A stretch of 64,000 nt of DNA from positions 186,001-250,000 of the forward strand of contig JBBMRB010000002.1 of NCBI GenBank assembly GCA_038900335.1. The letters run 5' to 3'. The notes under the pieces were generated by a model. It saw nothing but the letters and a program-made list of their open reading frames with translations, was not told the DNA's origin and ran no database searches. Made by a program: the position numbers and the translations under genes. Every line of letters begins with the position of its first letter. Position 1 is the first letter of the stretch. This DNA is from Rs1 sp038900335. Its GTDB lineage: Bacteria > Pseudomonadota > Gammaproteobacteria > Pseudomonadales > Balneatricaceae. This document shows, piece after piece, positions 34,071 through 43,137 of this stretch.

Positions 34071-36344
34071 TCATGACACCTTAATGTTACGTTTTCGCTG
34101 CACATTAATGACATTAGGTACTTGATTAATTTTATCCATTAAGCGACCTAAGCGCTCTAAGCGCGAAATTTCAACCGTGAAAAAGAACTCTGCAGTACTA
34201 TTTTGGACATCAGTTCGGGTATTTGCTGAAATCACATTACAGTGCTCGTTGGCAAAAACGTTCATCAAATCTCGTAATAAACCCGATCTATCATAAGCCA
34301 TAATAGCAACGTCAACAGGGAAGGTTTTTTCTCCTTTTTCACCCCATTCTACAGGCACTACACGCACCGCTTCATTTGCCTTTAAGTTATGCAAGTTTAT
34401 ACAGTCATCACGATGTATTGAGACACCTCGTCCCTGTGTAATATAACCGCTAATTAAATCACCTGGCACAGGCTGACAACACGAAGCCATAGTTGTTAAT
34501 AAATTACCAACACCCAAAATACTGATATCAGCGCTATCAACTGTACTGATATAAGATTTAACTCCACTGCTCAGCGCTAGCGGTAATTGATCATCAACGC
34601 TACTATCAGTAAGCTGTGATTGCGCCGCATTTAGAATTTGAGATAATCGGATATCTCCAGCACCTAACGCTGCGTACATATCATCAACTTGGTTGAAGTT
34701 AATTTGTTTAGCCGCTGCTTTAATATCCACTTCATTACTATTAATAGCAAGACGGGTAAATTCACGGTCGATAATATGACGGCCAGCGAGGATATTTTTG
34801 TCTTTATCTTGCAATTTAAACCAATGAGCGACTTTTGCTCTGGCTTTTGAGGTATTGACATAGCCTAAATTCGCATTTAGCCAATCACGACGTGGCCGCT
34901 GCTCTGAGCCTGTTAATATTTCAACTTGATCACCTGTTTGCAACTGCTTATTTAACGGCACGATACGACCATTAACTTTTGCGCCTCGACAGCGGTGCCC
35001 TATTTCGGTGTGTACTCTATAGGCAAAATCAATCGGCGTGGAGTCGTTTGCCATATCGATAACATGACCATCAGGGGTAAATAAATAAAGCCTATCTTGT
35101 ACCACATCTGAGCGCAGTATTTCCCCTAGCCCCTCTGCTTCACCAAGGTCTTCATGCCATTCTAATACTTGTCTTAACCAAGTAATTTTATCTTCATAAG
35201 AATCGCTGGCACTACCGGCATCTGTACCTTTATAGACATGGTGAGCACAAACCCCTAGCTCTGCCTCTTCATGCATTTCATGCGTTCGTATTTGAATTTC
35301 CAATACTTTACTTTCTGGCCCAAACACGGCCGTGTGTAACGAGCGATAGCCATTGGGTTTAGGAGAGGCAATGTAATCATCGAACTCATGGGGAATATTG
35401 CGCCAGATCCCGTGTACTAAACCTAATGCGGCGTAACAATCGCGCACATTAGGCACCAACACCCGCACAGCTCGCATATCATAAACTTGGGAGAATTCGA
35501 TATTCTTGCGCTGCATTTTGCGCCAAATACTATAAATGTGTTTAGCGCGCCCTTTTACGTCAGATTCTATGCCTTGCTCTTTAAGTTTCTCATAGACAGT
35601 ATCAACCGCAGTATCAATAAATTGCTGGCGTTCAATACGCTTGCCATCTAACATTTTAGCGATGGTCTTATAATCATTAGGCTTTAAATAGCGAAACGAT
35701 AAATCTTCGAGCTCCCATTTAATATGACCAATACCTAAGCGATGGGCGAGTGGCGCATAAATATCGAACACTTCTCTGGCAACTAAATAACGCTTTTTCC
35801 TATCTGCATTTTTTACACTGCGTATTGCGCAGGTACGCTCTGCTATTTTGATCAATGCGACACGCACATCATCAATCATAGCAACCAGCATTTTACGCAC
35901 TGTATCGACTTGTGGCGCTTCTGAACCTAGTACAGCATCACTGATACGAGGATTAATACGACTGCCTATAGCAGCCATTTGCGAGACGCCATCAATACAT
36001 TTGGCAACATTGTCGCCAAATTGTTTTTTAACCGCACTTAACTGTAATTTATTCTCTCTGACACAGCGATAAAGTACCGCAGAAATAATACTTTCTTCAT
36101 CCTGTTGTAATTCAGAAAGTATTTGCGCCATTTCCAGACCGATCAAAAAGCAGCCATTACCATGGCTTTTCCAGTCATCTTCTACGTCTTTATGCGCTTC
36201 ATAAGTGTCTCTGGCTAATTCACAAGCCTGGTAAAGTTTATCAACATTCTCGATAGTCACTTGTTCTTGGATCATTTCAATCCAAAGAGCTATATCTACT
36301 GTGCCATCTTCGCGCACCGGATTGTCATCTCTTACTTTTACCAT
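34071..36344 (-). CDS. relA: (p)ppGpp synthetase I RelA
   Basis: A 757-residue ribosome-associated alarmone synthetase. The N-terminal hydrolase-like domain lacks the HD metal residues (LYRCVREN), so it is synthetase only. The synthetase domain has GRAKHIYSIWRKM, HEFDDYIASPKPNGYRSLHT with the acidic EFDD loop typical of RelA rather than SpoT, and LEIQIRTHEMHEEAELG. A TGS domain (DFAYRVHTEIGHRCRG) and a C-terminal ACT domain follow. It lies between cysM and mazG on the same strand, and mazG is coupled to it. Confidence 0.97.
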   Translation of the reverse strand: MVKVRDDNPVREDGTVDIALWIEMIQEQVTIENVDKLYQACELARDTYEAHKDVEDDWKSHGNGCFLIGLEMAQILSELQQDEESIISAVLYRCVRENKLQLSAVKKQFGDNVAKCIDGVSQMAAIGSRINPRISDAVLGSEAPQVDTVRKMLVAMIDDVRVALIKIAERTCAIRSVKNADRKKRYLVAREVFDIYAPLAHRLGIGHIKWELEDLSFRYLKPNDYKTIAKMLDGKRIERQQFIDTAVDTVYEKLKEQGIESDVKGRAKHIYSIWRKMQRKNIEFSQVYDMRAVRVLVPNVRDCYAALGLVHGIWRNIPHEFDDYIASPKPNGYRSLHTAVFGPESKVLEIQIRTHEMHEEAELGVCAHHVYKGTDAGSASDSYEDKITWLRQVLEWHEDLGEAEGLGEILRSDVVQDRLYLFTPDGHVIDMANDSTPIDFAYRVHTEIGHRCRGAKVNGRIVPLNKQLQTGDQVEILTGSEQRPRRDWLNANLGYVNTSKARAKVAHWFKLQDKDKNILAGRHIIDREFTRLAINSNEVDIKAAAKQINFNQVDDMYAALGAGDIRLSQILNAAQSQLTDSSVDDQLPLALSSGVKSYISTVDSADISILGVGNLLTTMASCCQPVPGDLISGYITQGRGVSIHRDDCINLHNLKANEAVRVVPVEWGEKGEKTFPVDVAIMAYDRSGLLRDLMNVFANEHCNVISANTRTDVQNSTAEFFFTVEISRLERLGRLMDKINQVPNVINVQRKRNIKVS

Positions 36345-36400
36345 GGCTAATCGCCACTCCTTGTTTTATTAAACGTGATTATTTTTTTTATAATTGAATT

Positions 36401-37294
36401 CTAATTAAAAACACCGGTAGACAAATAACGATCTCCGCGATCACAAATGATACAAACGATCACTGCATTTTCTACGCTATTTGCAAGCTCAAGCGCACCG
36501 GCTACTGCACCACCTGATGAGACGCCACAAAAAATACCTTCTTGCGATGCCAACTGCTTCATTACTCGCTCTGCATCATTTTGCTTAATATCAATAATTT
36601 GATCGACTTTAGTTTCATCAAATATTTTTGGCAAATACGCTTTAGGCCAGCGACGAATACCGGGAATAGAAGCGCCATCAGCAGGCTGTAAGCCAACAAT
36701 TTGGATGTCTTTGTTTTGCTCTTTTAAAAAGGCTGACGTGCCCATAATAGTACCTGTCGTGCCCATTGAGCTGACAAAATGAGTAATCAGCCCCCGACTT
36801 TGCTGCCATATTTCAGGGCCTGTTGCCTCATAATGAGCCATCGGGTTGTCAGCATTAGAGAATTGATCGAGAACAATACCTTCTCCTCTATCACTCATCT
36901 GCTGTGCTAGATCTCTAGCATATTCCATGCCTTGTTCTGAACTCACCTCAATTAAGGTAGCACCGTAGGCACTCATAGATGCCTTGCGCTCTGAGCTCAT
37001 ATTATTAGGCATAATCAGCACCATCTTATAGCCTTTGATCGCAGCAGCCATCGCCAAAGCGATACCGGTGTTACCTGATGTCGCCTCTATTATGGTGTCG
37101 CCTGGTTTGATATGACCACGCTTTTCAGCTTTTTCTATCATCGAAAGTGCAGGGCGATCTTTCACAGAACCTGCCGGATTATTACCTTCAAGCTTACAGA
37201 GGATGATATTGTTGTTAGGCACAGCTAAACGCTGCAACCTAACCAGGGGTGTATTGCCGATATAATCCGCTATTGTTGGGAATTGCTCAGTCAT
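36401..37294 (-). CDS. cysM: Cysteine synthase B
   Basis: A 297-residue fold-type II PLP enzyme joining O-acetylserine and sulfide or thiosulfate. The PLP lysine is in GNNPAGSVKDRPA. The substrate loop EATSGNTGIALAMAAA and the phosphate loop SMGTTGTIMG follow. The length and the IRRWPKAYLPKIFD stretch near residue 210 indicate CysM rather than CysK. It is upstream of relA by 56 bases on the same strand. Confidence 0.95.
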   Translation of the reverse strand: MTEQFPTIADYIGNTPLVRLQRLAVPNNNIILCKLEGNNPAGSVKDRPALSMIEKAEKRGHIKPGDTIIEATSGNTGIALAMAAAIKGYKMVLIMPNNMSSERKASMSAYGATLIEVSSEQGMEYARDLAQQMSDRGEGIVLDQFSNADNPMAHYEATGPEIWQQSRGLITHFVSSMGTTGTIMGTSAFLKEQNKDIQIVGLQPADGASIPGIRRWPKAYLPKIFDETKVDQIIDIKQNDAERVMKQLASQEGIFCGVSSGGAVAGALELANSVENAVIVCIICDRGDRYLSTGVFN

Positions 37295-37366
37295 ATTCGA
37301 ACCTATTTATTTGAAAAGTATGCACTAATACAACTTAATGCAAGCTTACATCTATACCAAAACACA

Positions 37367-37738
37367 TTATTCAATAACGGCCATTGCCACTATATATTCT
37401 TTTTCATCACTGTATGATAAAAAGTAATGTGTCGCACCTAACAGCTTTGCTCGCTCTAAAGCGCCATCGCTAAGCGCCACTAAAGGCTTGCCTAACGCAT
37501 CTTTGCTAATATTGATATGCTGCCAGCCAACACCATTACCAATACCTGTGCCTAACGCTTTAACAATCGCTTCTTTTGCGGCAAATTTTTTCGCTACAAA
37601 CCGCGCAGGTTGCGTGCTTTTGTCAAAGTCAGCATACTCTTGATCCGTTAAAATGCGCCGTGCAAATTTATCGCTGCGAGCAAGCGCCTTTTCCACTCGC
37701 TCAATTTTAAGTAAATCAGTGCCAATACCTTTAATCAT
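37367..37738 (-). CDS. acpS: Holo-[acyl-carrier-protein] synthase
   Basis: A 123-residue phosphopantetheinyl transferase. GIGTDLLKIERVEKAL holds the metal-binding Asp, and FAAKEAIVKALGTGIGNGVG is the second signature. It activates acyl carrier protein with coenzyme A. It lies 50 bases downstream of recO, in the conserved era-recO-(pdxJ)-acpS order; pdxJ, often between them, is absent here. Confidence 0.96.
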   Translation of the reverse strand: MIKGIGTDLLKIERVEKALARSDKFARRILTDQEYADFDKSTQPARFVAKKFAAKEAIVKALGTGIGNGVGWQHINISKDALGKPLVALSDGALERAKLLGATHYFLSYSDEKEYIVAMAVIE

Positions 37739-37788
37739 CTATCATCTCATTAATAAATTTTGGCTTATTTAACAATATTATTGGGCGC

Positions 37789-38502
37789 TCAATCACTTTT
37801 ATCTACTCGAGACCTTGGCCTTAATAACTCTCTTGTTTTGAGCTCTCTTCCAGCTAATAGATGATCAATTTGCAATCGCATGAAGCGTTTAGCGGCTCTG
37901 CGCGCACTTAGCGTGTCATAATCATCCTCTTTAATCGCCAATAAGTCAGCACCATAGAACATAGCCGATTGATCGCTACTATTTATAGTGACTACTTTTT
38001 TGATTACAAGTTGTTCGCCGTCGAAATAATAAGTTGTATTTGCATCTATATGACTAAGATCTATATTATAGCCTAACTCTAAAAACAGTTTGCGCTCAAA
38101 TATTCGCAATGGAATTTCAATATCTTGCAAGACTAAGGAGTTAAGTAGGTACTGATAGTAAACAAAGAGTTTAGGATGAGGGTCGTGCGTGGCTAACAAT
38201 TTGTGTAATAGCTCGTTAGCATATAAGCCACAAATCAAAGCATTACCAGAAATAGCGCCTAAATGCCCAGTACTTTCGGCAACAGTTAAGGTTTTTAACT
38301 CATTGCGCCCCTGCCAAGATATTTGCACAGGCGTGAAAGGCTGTAAAATAGCACGCATTTTAGAATGGGGCCTGCGTACTCCGCGACACACTGCTGTCAC
38401 AATACCATGCTCCAAACTAAAAAAATCAACGAGGGCGCTAGTGTCTCGATAAGGCCTAGTATGTAAAACGTAGGCGGCTTGCTTCTCTACACGATAATTC
38501 AA
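37789..38502 (-). CDS. recO: DNA repair protein RecO
   Basis: A 237-residue RecFOR-pathway mediator. The N-terminal OB fold contains AYVLHTRPYRDTSALVDFFS and GVRRPHSKMRAILQPFTPV. The middle helical region has CGLYANELLHKLLATHDPHP. It loads RecA at gaps and anneals single strands. It begins 20 bases past era on the same strand. Confidence 0.94.
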   Translation of the reverse strand: MNYRVEKQAAYVLHTRPYRDTSALVDFFSLEHGIVTAVCRGVRRPHSKMRAILQPFTPVQISWQGRNELKTLTVAESTGHLGAISGNALICGLYANELLHKLLATHDPHPKLFVYYQYLLNSLVLQDIEIPLRIFERKLFLELGYNIDLSHIDANTTYYFDGEQLVIKKVVTINSSDQSAMFYGADLLAIKEDDYDTLSARRAAKRFMRLQIDHLLAGRELKTRELLRPRSRVDKSD

Positions 38503-38522
38503 ACCTTACCCCGCACTACAAC

Positions 38523-39461
38523 TTACTTGTCTAAATCATATCCTAAACTACGTAGCGCTCGCTCATCATCAGCCCAGCCACGACGTACTTTAACCCATAA
38601 TTTGAGCATCACTTTACTTTCGTATAGGCTCTCAATATCTAGACGAGCGTCGCGGCCTATCGTTTTCATACGATCGCCCTTATCACCAATTAAGATACGT
38701 TTTTGCCCTTCTCTTTCAACCAGAATCAAGGCACTAATAGTTAATAGCTCACTATCGCGCTGAAACTCTTCTATTTCAACTGTCGCACCATAAGGTACTT
38801 CATCACCAACATTGCGCATTACTTTTTCACGCACAATCTCAGCAACCATGAAACGACCGCTTTTATCCGTAATTTGGTCTTCAGGGAAATGATGCTCGCC
38901 ATCAGGCATATAACTATTGATCAAATCTTCAAGCTTATCGACATTAGTGCCAGATTTAGCAGAAATTGGCATGATGTCAGCGAACGTCATTTTGCTAGAG
39001 ACTTTTTCAAGCTGTGGCAGTAATTCACTTTTATCATTTAACTGATCAACTTTGTTAATCACCAAGATAACCGGGCATTCACAGAACTTTACTTTATCTA
39101 AAACAATTTGATCTTCTTCAGTCCACGCTGTTCTATCGATCATAAAAACAACAAGATCAACACCGCGCAATGCTTCAGAAGCGGCCCTATTCATGTAGCG
39201 GTTAAGAGCAATATCTTTTTCTTTATGTAAACCTGGAGTATCGACATAAACAACCTGCCTATCTCCTTCGGTTTTAATACCAAAAATTTGATGACGTGTT
39301 GTTTGCGGTTTTTTCGACGTTATACTCAGCTTTTGACCGAGGATCTTATTCATTAACGTCGACTTACCCATATTAGGGCGACCGACAATAGCAACGAAGC
39401 CGCACTTTTGATTTAACTGACCTTTAGCGGCAAAAAAACTGTCAACCAAGTTGTCACTCAT
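38523..39461 (-). CDS. era: GTPase Era
   Basis: A 312-residue ribosome-assembly GTPase binding 16S rRNA. G1 reads GRPNMGKSTLMNKILG (Met where Val is usual), then G2 PQTTRH, G3 DTPGL, G4 NKVD and G5 SAKSG. The C-terminal KH domain includes EREGQKRILIGDKGDRMKTI. It overlaps the end of rnc by four bases, so the two are coupled as in E. coli. Confidence 0.97.
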   Translation of the reverse strand: MSDNLVDSFFAAKGQLNQKCGFVAIVGRPNMGKSTLMNKILGQKLSITSKKPQTTRHQIFGIKTEGDRQVVYVDTPGLHKEKDIALNRYMNRAASEALRGVDLVVFMIDRTAWTEEDQIVLDKVKFCECPVILVINKVDQLNDKSELLPQLEKVSSKMTFADIMPISAKSGTNVDKLEDLINSYMPDGEHHFPEDQITDKSGRFMVAEIVREKVMRNVGDEVPYGATVEIEEFQRDSELLTISALILVEREGQKRILIGDKGDRMKTIGRDARLDIESLYESKVMLKLWVKVRRGWADDERALRSLGYDLDK

Positions 39462-40150
39462 AATTTTGCCCCTAATATAATTAGCTCATCTAATGCTGCT
39501 TTTGCTGCTTCTTGTTCCGCTTGGCGACGACTGCTGGCAACACCTTTAGTCGCCTGAGTTAACTCAGATATAATACACTTAATATAAAAGGTTTGATCAT
39601 GTGCATCACCTTCTACATGCTCTAAGTGATATTCAGGTAGCGCTAAACGCTGACTTTGCAAATACTCTTGTAAACGGGTTTTAGAGTCCTTCATGGTTTG
39701 CTCTAAACTCAGAGCATTTAGCCTTGAATCAAACCATTGCAATATATGGCTTCGCACAGTATCCATATCAGAATCTAAATAAATAGCACCAATCAAAGAC
39801 TCGACAGAGTCTGCCAAGATAGAATCACGACGATAACCTCCACTTTTAAGCTCACCTGAGCCCAAGCGTAAATAGTCACCCATATTCATGTCGCGAGCAA
39901 TTTCAGCAAGCGTCTTGCCTTTAACCATTTGTGCCCTTAAGCGGCTAAGCTGACCTTCTTTTGCTTTGGGAAAGCGTTTAAAAAGATCCTCGGCAATAAC
40001 AAAATTGACGATAGAATCCCCAAGGAACTCTAATCTTTCATTGTTGTTTTTGCCGCAGCTTCTGTGCGTCAGTGCAAGCTCACAAAGGCTAGCATCTTTA
40101 AACTGATATTTAATGCGACGCATTAAAACGTCTGGTGATTGAATTATCAA
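39458..40150 (-). CDS. rnc: Ribonuclease III
   Basis: A 230-residue double-strand RNA endonuclease. The signature ERLEFLGDSIVNFVIAEDLF and the second acidic site in DSVESLIGAIYLDSD form the catalytic center. The C-terminal dsRBD (about 155-225) has DSKTRLQEYLQSQRLALPEY and EQEAAKAALDEL. It lies 31 bases after lepB, within lepA-lepB-rnc-era. Confidence 0.97.
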   Translation of the reverse strand: MIIQSPDVLMRRIKYQFKDASLCELALTHRSCGKNNNERLEFLGDSIVNFVIAEDLFKRFPKAKEGQLSRLRAQMVKGKTLAEIARDMNMGDYLRLGSGELKSGGYRRDSILADSVESLIGAIYLDSDMDTVRSHILQWFDSRLNALSLEQTMKDSKTRLQEYLQSQRLALPEYHLEHVEGDAHDQTFYIKCIISELTQATKGVASSRRQAEQEAAKAALDELIILGAKL

Positions 40151-40181
40151 TGTTCTAACTTCATCTTATTCTAATAGTTAA

Positions 40182-40982
40182 TTACTTAATCATACGCGCT
40201 TGTGTGATATCGGGAATACTTAAAAACTCATTCCAGAACATCCACACGGCAAAAGCTTTACCAACTAACAGCTTTTCAGGTACATAACCCCAAATACGAC
40301 TATCGCTACTACCATCACGGTTATCACCCATGGCAAAGTAGTGTCCTTGCGGCACTACCCACTCACCTTCTGGGCCTAACGTGTTAGGCATGTTATGAAT
40401 TTCATGCTCTACCCCTGATAAGTTCTCAGTGAGAAGATCACTTCTCCCTAGATCAGCGATAAAGGTTTGTGGCTGAGCCACACCATTTACATATAATATT
40501 TTATTACGATATTTAATCGTATCTCCAGGCAAACCGACAAGCCGCTTTATATAATTGATACTTGGGTTTTCAGGAAATTTAAAAACGAACACATCACCGC
40601 GTTGAGGATCTGCTATTGGTACAATCTTGGTACCAATAATCGGTAAGCGCAAACCATAGCTGAATTTATTAACTAAAATAAAGTCACCAATTTTCAACGT
40701 TGGAATCATTGACCCAGACGGAATTTGAAACGGCTCAACGATAAAAGATCTTAAAACTAACACAAAAGCGAGTACAGGAAACATAGAGCGGGATAAATCA
40801 GCCCACATCGGTAAGTTTTCAATCGCTTTTAACTGATCATCTGATAGCTCTTGCGCCGATGCTTTATTAGCAGCAGCTACTCTATTATTACGATCTTTAG
40901 CGAACCAAGCCTTATCAACACACCAGCCGATACCCGTTAAAAATGTTAAGCCTACGAGCACCCATGCAAAATCAAAATTCAT
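40182..40982 (-). CDS. lepB: Signal peptidase I
   Basis: A 266-residue membrane protease. Two N-terminal hydrophobic segments (about 5-22 and 66-83) precede the periplasmic domain. The catalytic Ser91 is in IPSGSMIPTL and Lys146 in NYIKRLVGLPGDTI; GDNRDGSSDSRIWG is the box E region. It cleaves signal peptides, including those of mucD and the L,D-transpeptidase here. It is 18 bases after lepA. Confidence 0.96.
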   Translation of the reverse strand: MNFDFAWVLVGLTFLTGIGWCVDKAWFAKDRNNRVAAANKASAQELSDDQLKAIENLPMWADLSRSMFPVLAFVLVLRSFIVEPFQIPSGSMIPTLKIGDFILVNKFSYGLRLPIIGTKIVPIADPQRGDVFVFKFPENPSINYIKRLVGLPGDTIKYRNKILYVNGVAQPQTFIADLGRSDLLTENLSGVEHEIHNMPNTLGPEGEWVVPQGHYFAMGDNRDGSSDSRIWGYVPEKLLVGKAFAVWMFWNEFLSIPDITQARMIK

Positions 40983-41000
40983 TTAACACCTTTAAATTTA

Positions 41001-42800
41001 CTAGTTATCAATTTTCAATACGGCAAGGAAAGCTTCTTGAGGTATTTCAACATTACCTACTTGCTTCATCCGTTTTTTACCATCCTTCTGCTTTTGAAGG
41101 AGCTTCTTCTTACGGCTGACATCACCGCCATAACACTTGGCTATAACGTTTTTACGCAGTGCTTTGACTGTGGTACGAGCGATGATTTTCCCACCTAACG
41201 CCGCCTGTATAGCAACATCAAACATTTGACGAGGAATTAGCTCTTTCATTTTGTCACATAAAATACGACCGCGATATTGCGCATTCGATTTATGCAAAAT
41301 AATAGACAAAGCATCTACTTTATCGCCATTAATGAGGATATCCATACGTACCAGTTGCGCAGGCTCAAAACGTATAAAATTATATTCTAAAGAGGCATAA
41401 CCTCTACTCACTGATTTAAGACGATCAAAGAAGTCGAGTACCACCTCAGCCATTGGCAACTCATAGTTAACTTGCACTTGTTTACCGACATATAGCATAT
41501 GCTTTTGGATGCCACGCTTTTCAACACACAAGCCGATCACAGGGCCTAGGTATTCTTGAGGCACTAAAATACTTGCTTTTACAATAGGCTCATTCATACC
41601 GCGAACTCTAGCAGGATCCGGCAGTTTTGATGGGCTATCTATCTCAATAACATCACCATTATTGAGCTCTACTTCATAAATTACAGTTGGCGCGGTTGTA
41701 ATCAGATCTAGATCATATTCACGCTCTAAACGCTCCTGAATAATCTCCATATGCAGCATGCCTAAAAAGCCGCAGCGAAAACCAAAACCTAAAGCATCTG
41801 AACTTTCTGGCTCGAAAAACAAAGAGGCATCATTAAGGCGTAATTTGTCTAGCGCCTCACGAAAATCATCATAATCATCTGAACTTGTTGGGAACAAACC
41901 AGCATAAACTTGTGGCTGTACCTTTTTGAAACCAGCTAGGGCATCAACATCTTTAGTTTTCAGATGAGTAATTGTGTCGCCAACTGGCGCACCGTGAATA
42001 TCTTTAATGCCGGCAACGATATAACCTACTTCGCCAGCTTTTAATGAATCAGTTTGATGACGCTTTGGTGTAAAGATACCCACTGCATCAACCAAGTGGT
42101 TCTGGCCTGTCGTTTTAATATAGATTTTATCTTTTTTACGTATTGTGCCGTTTTTAACACGCACTAAGGAGACGACTCCTAAGTATGGATCAAACCAAGA
42201 ATCTATAATCAATGCTTGTAAATCACCGTCAAGATCGCCTTCAGGTGGTGGAATGTTTTTTACTAATGCCTCTAAAACATCTTCTATACCTAAACCGCTT
42301 TTAGCTGAACACATCACGACATCTGTCGCATCAATGCCAATCACTTCTTCGATTTCTTCCTGTACTCTTTCAGGATCTGCTTGCGGTAAATCCATCTTAT
42401 TAAGTACTGGTAATACTTCTAAACCCTGCTCTAGAGCAGTATAGCAGTTAGCAACGGATTGAGCTTCAACACCTTGTGCTGCATCAACAACTAATAGAGC
42501 ACCTTCACATGCTGCTAGCGACCTAGATACTTCATATGAAAAATCGACGTGACCAGGAGTGTCTATAAAGTTTAACTGATAAATATTACCATCTTTCGCT
42601 GGATAATTTAGAGTAACACTCTGTGCCTTTATGGTGATCCCACGCTCTCTTTCAATATCCATTGAATCAAGCACTTGAGCCTCCATTTCACGATCAGACA
42701 GCCCTCCACAGTGTTGAATAAAACGATCTGACAATGTCGACTTGCCATGATCTATATGGGCAATAATGGAGAAGTTTCTAATATGATCTAGGTTGCTCAC
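41001..42800 (-). CDS. lepA: Elongation factor 4 (LepA)
   Basis: A 599-residue translational GTPase. The G domain has FSIIAHIDHGKSTLSDRF, FIDTPGHVDFSYEVSRSLAA and LNKMDLP. The C-terminal LepA-specific domain includes AKCYGGDVSRKKKLLQKQKD. It is the first gene of lepA-lepB-rnc-era. The start is a GTG at 42800 with GAGA upstream. A 17-bp tandem repeat array lies about 210 bases upstream. Confidence 0.97.
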   Translation of the reverse strand: MSNLDHIRNFSIIAHIDHGKSTLSDRFIQHCGGLSDREMEAQVLDSMDIERERGITIKAQSVTLNYPAKDGNIYQLNFIDTPGHVDFSYEVSRSLAACEGALLVVDAAQGVEAQSVANCYTALEQGLEVLPVLNKMDLPQADPERVQEEIEEVIGIDATDVVMCSAKSGLGIEDVLEALVKNIPPPEGDLDGDLQALIIDSWFDPYLGVVSLVRVKNGTIRKKDKIYIKTTGQNHLVDAVGIFTPKRHQTDSLKAGEVGYIVAGIKDIHGAPVGDTITHLKTKDVDALAGFKKVQPQVYAGLFPTSSDDYDDFREALDKLRLNDASLFFEPESSDALGFGFRCGFLGMLHMEIIQERLEREYDLDLITTAPTVIYEVELNNGDVIEIDSPSKLPDPARVRGMNEPIVKASILVPQEYLGPVIGLCVEKRGIQKHMLYVGKQVQVNYELPMAEVVLDFFDRLKSVSRGYASLEYNFIRFEPAQLVRMDILINGDKVDALSIILHKSNAQYRGRILCDKMKELIPRQMFDVAIQAALGGKIIARTTVKALRKNVIAKCYGGDVSRKKKLLQKQKDGKKRMKQVGNVEIPQEAFLAVLKIDN

Positions 42801-43009
42801 AAATGGTATCTCAGACTAAACTTTAGTTAAAATTATGATTAATAACAGGCTATCAAATACCATAGACACATTAAATATATTTAACAGCTCATAATAAAAC
42901 TTTATAAAAAGACATTAAGAGGTGCTTAAATTTCAATATTTACGCTACAGATTAAGTGAAAGTCGCCATTAATAAAAGGGAGGTATCTTATATTATTAGA
43001 CAGCAACGT

Positions 43010-43094
43010 GATAGTTGTTTACGTGCGATAGTTACTTTAACTAGATAGTTACTTTAACTAGATAGTTGCTTTAACTAGAAAGCTGCTTTATTAG
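43010..43094. repeat. 17-bp tandem repeat array, five units
   Basis: Five abutting 17-bp units are present. Units at 43027 and 43044 are identical (GATAGTTACTTTAACTA), the unit at 43061 differs by one base, and the outer units (43010 and 43078) are degenerate. Each core is palindromic, TAGTTA-CTT-TAACTA, so TAGTTA and TAACTA alternate across the array. Confidence 0.9.
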
Positions 43095-43128
43095 AGCAAA
43101 TACTAAGCGGCGTTAGCATCTGCTCTAA
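43091..43128 (-). terminator. Hairpin after mucD
   Basis: TTAGAGCA pairs with TGCTCTAA around a 22-nt loop that holds a small CTAA/TTAG stem. It begins 10 bases past the mucD stop. No T-run follows, so it is a weak terminator candidate. Confidence 0.4.
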
Positions 43129-43137
43129 CCATAACTA

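Larger units (their letters stand above)
42801..43137. other. Intergenic region upstream of lepA, with tandem repeats
   Basis: This 337-bp gap contains the 17-bp repeat array (43010-43094) and a TTAGAGCA/TGCTCTAA hairpin (43091-43128) 10 bases past the mucD stop. The left half is AT-rich leader of lepA. There is no coding signal. Confidence 0.5.
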
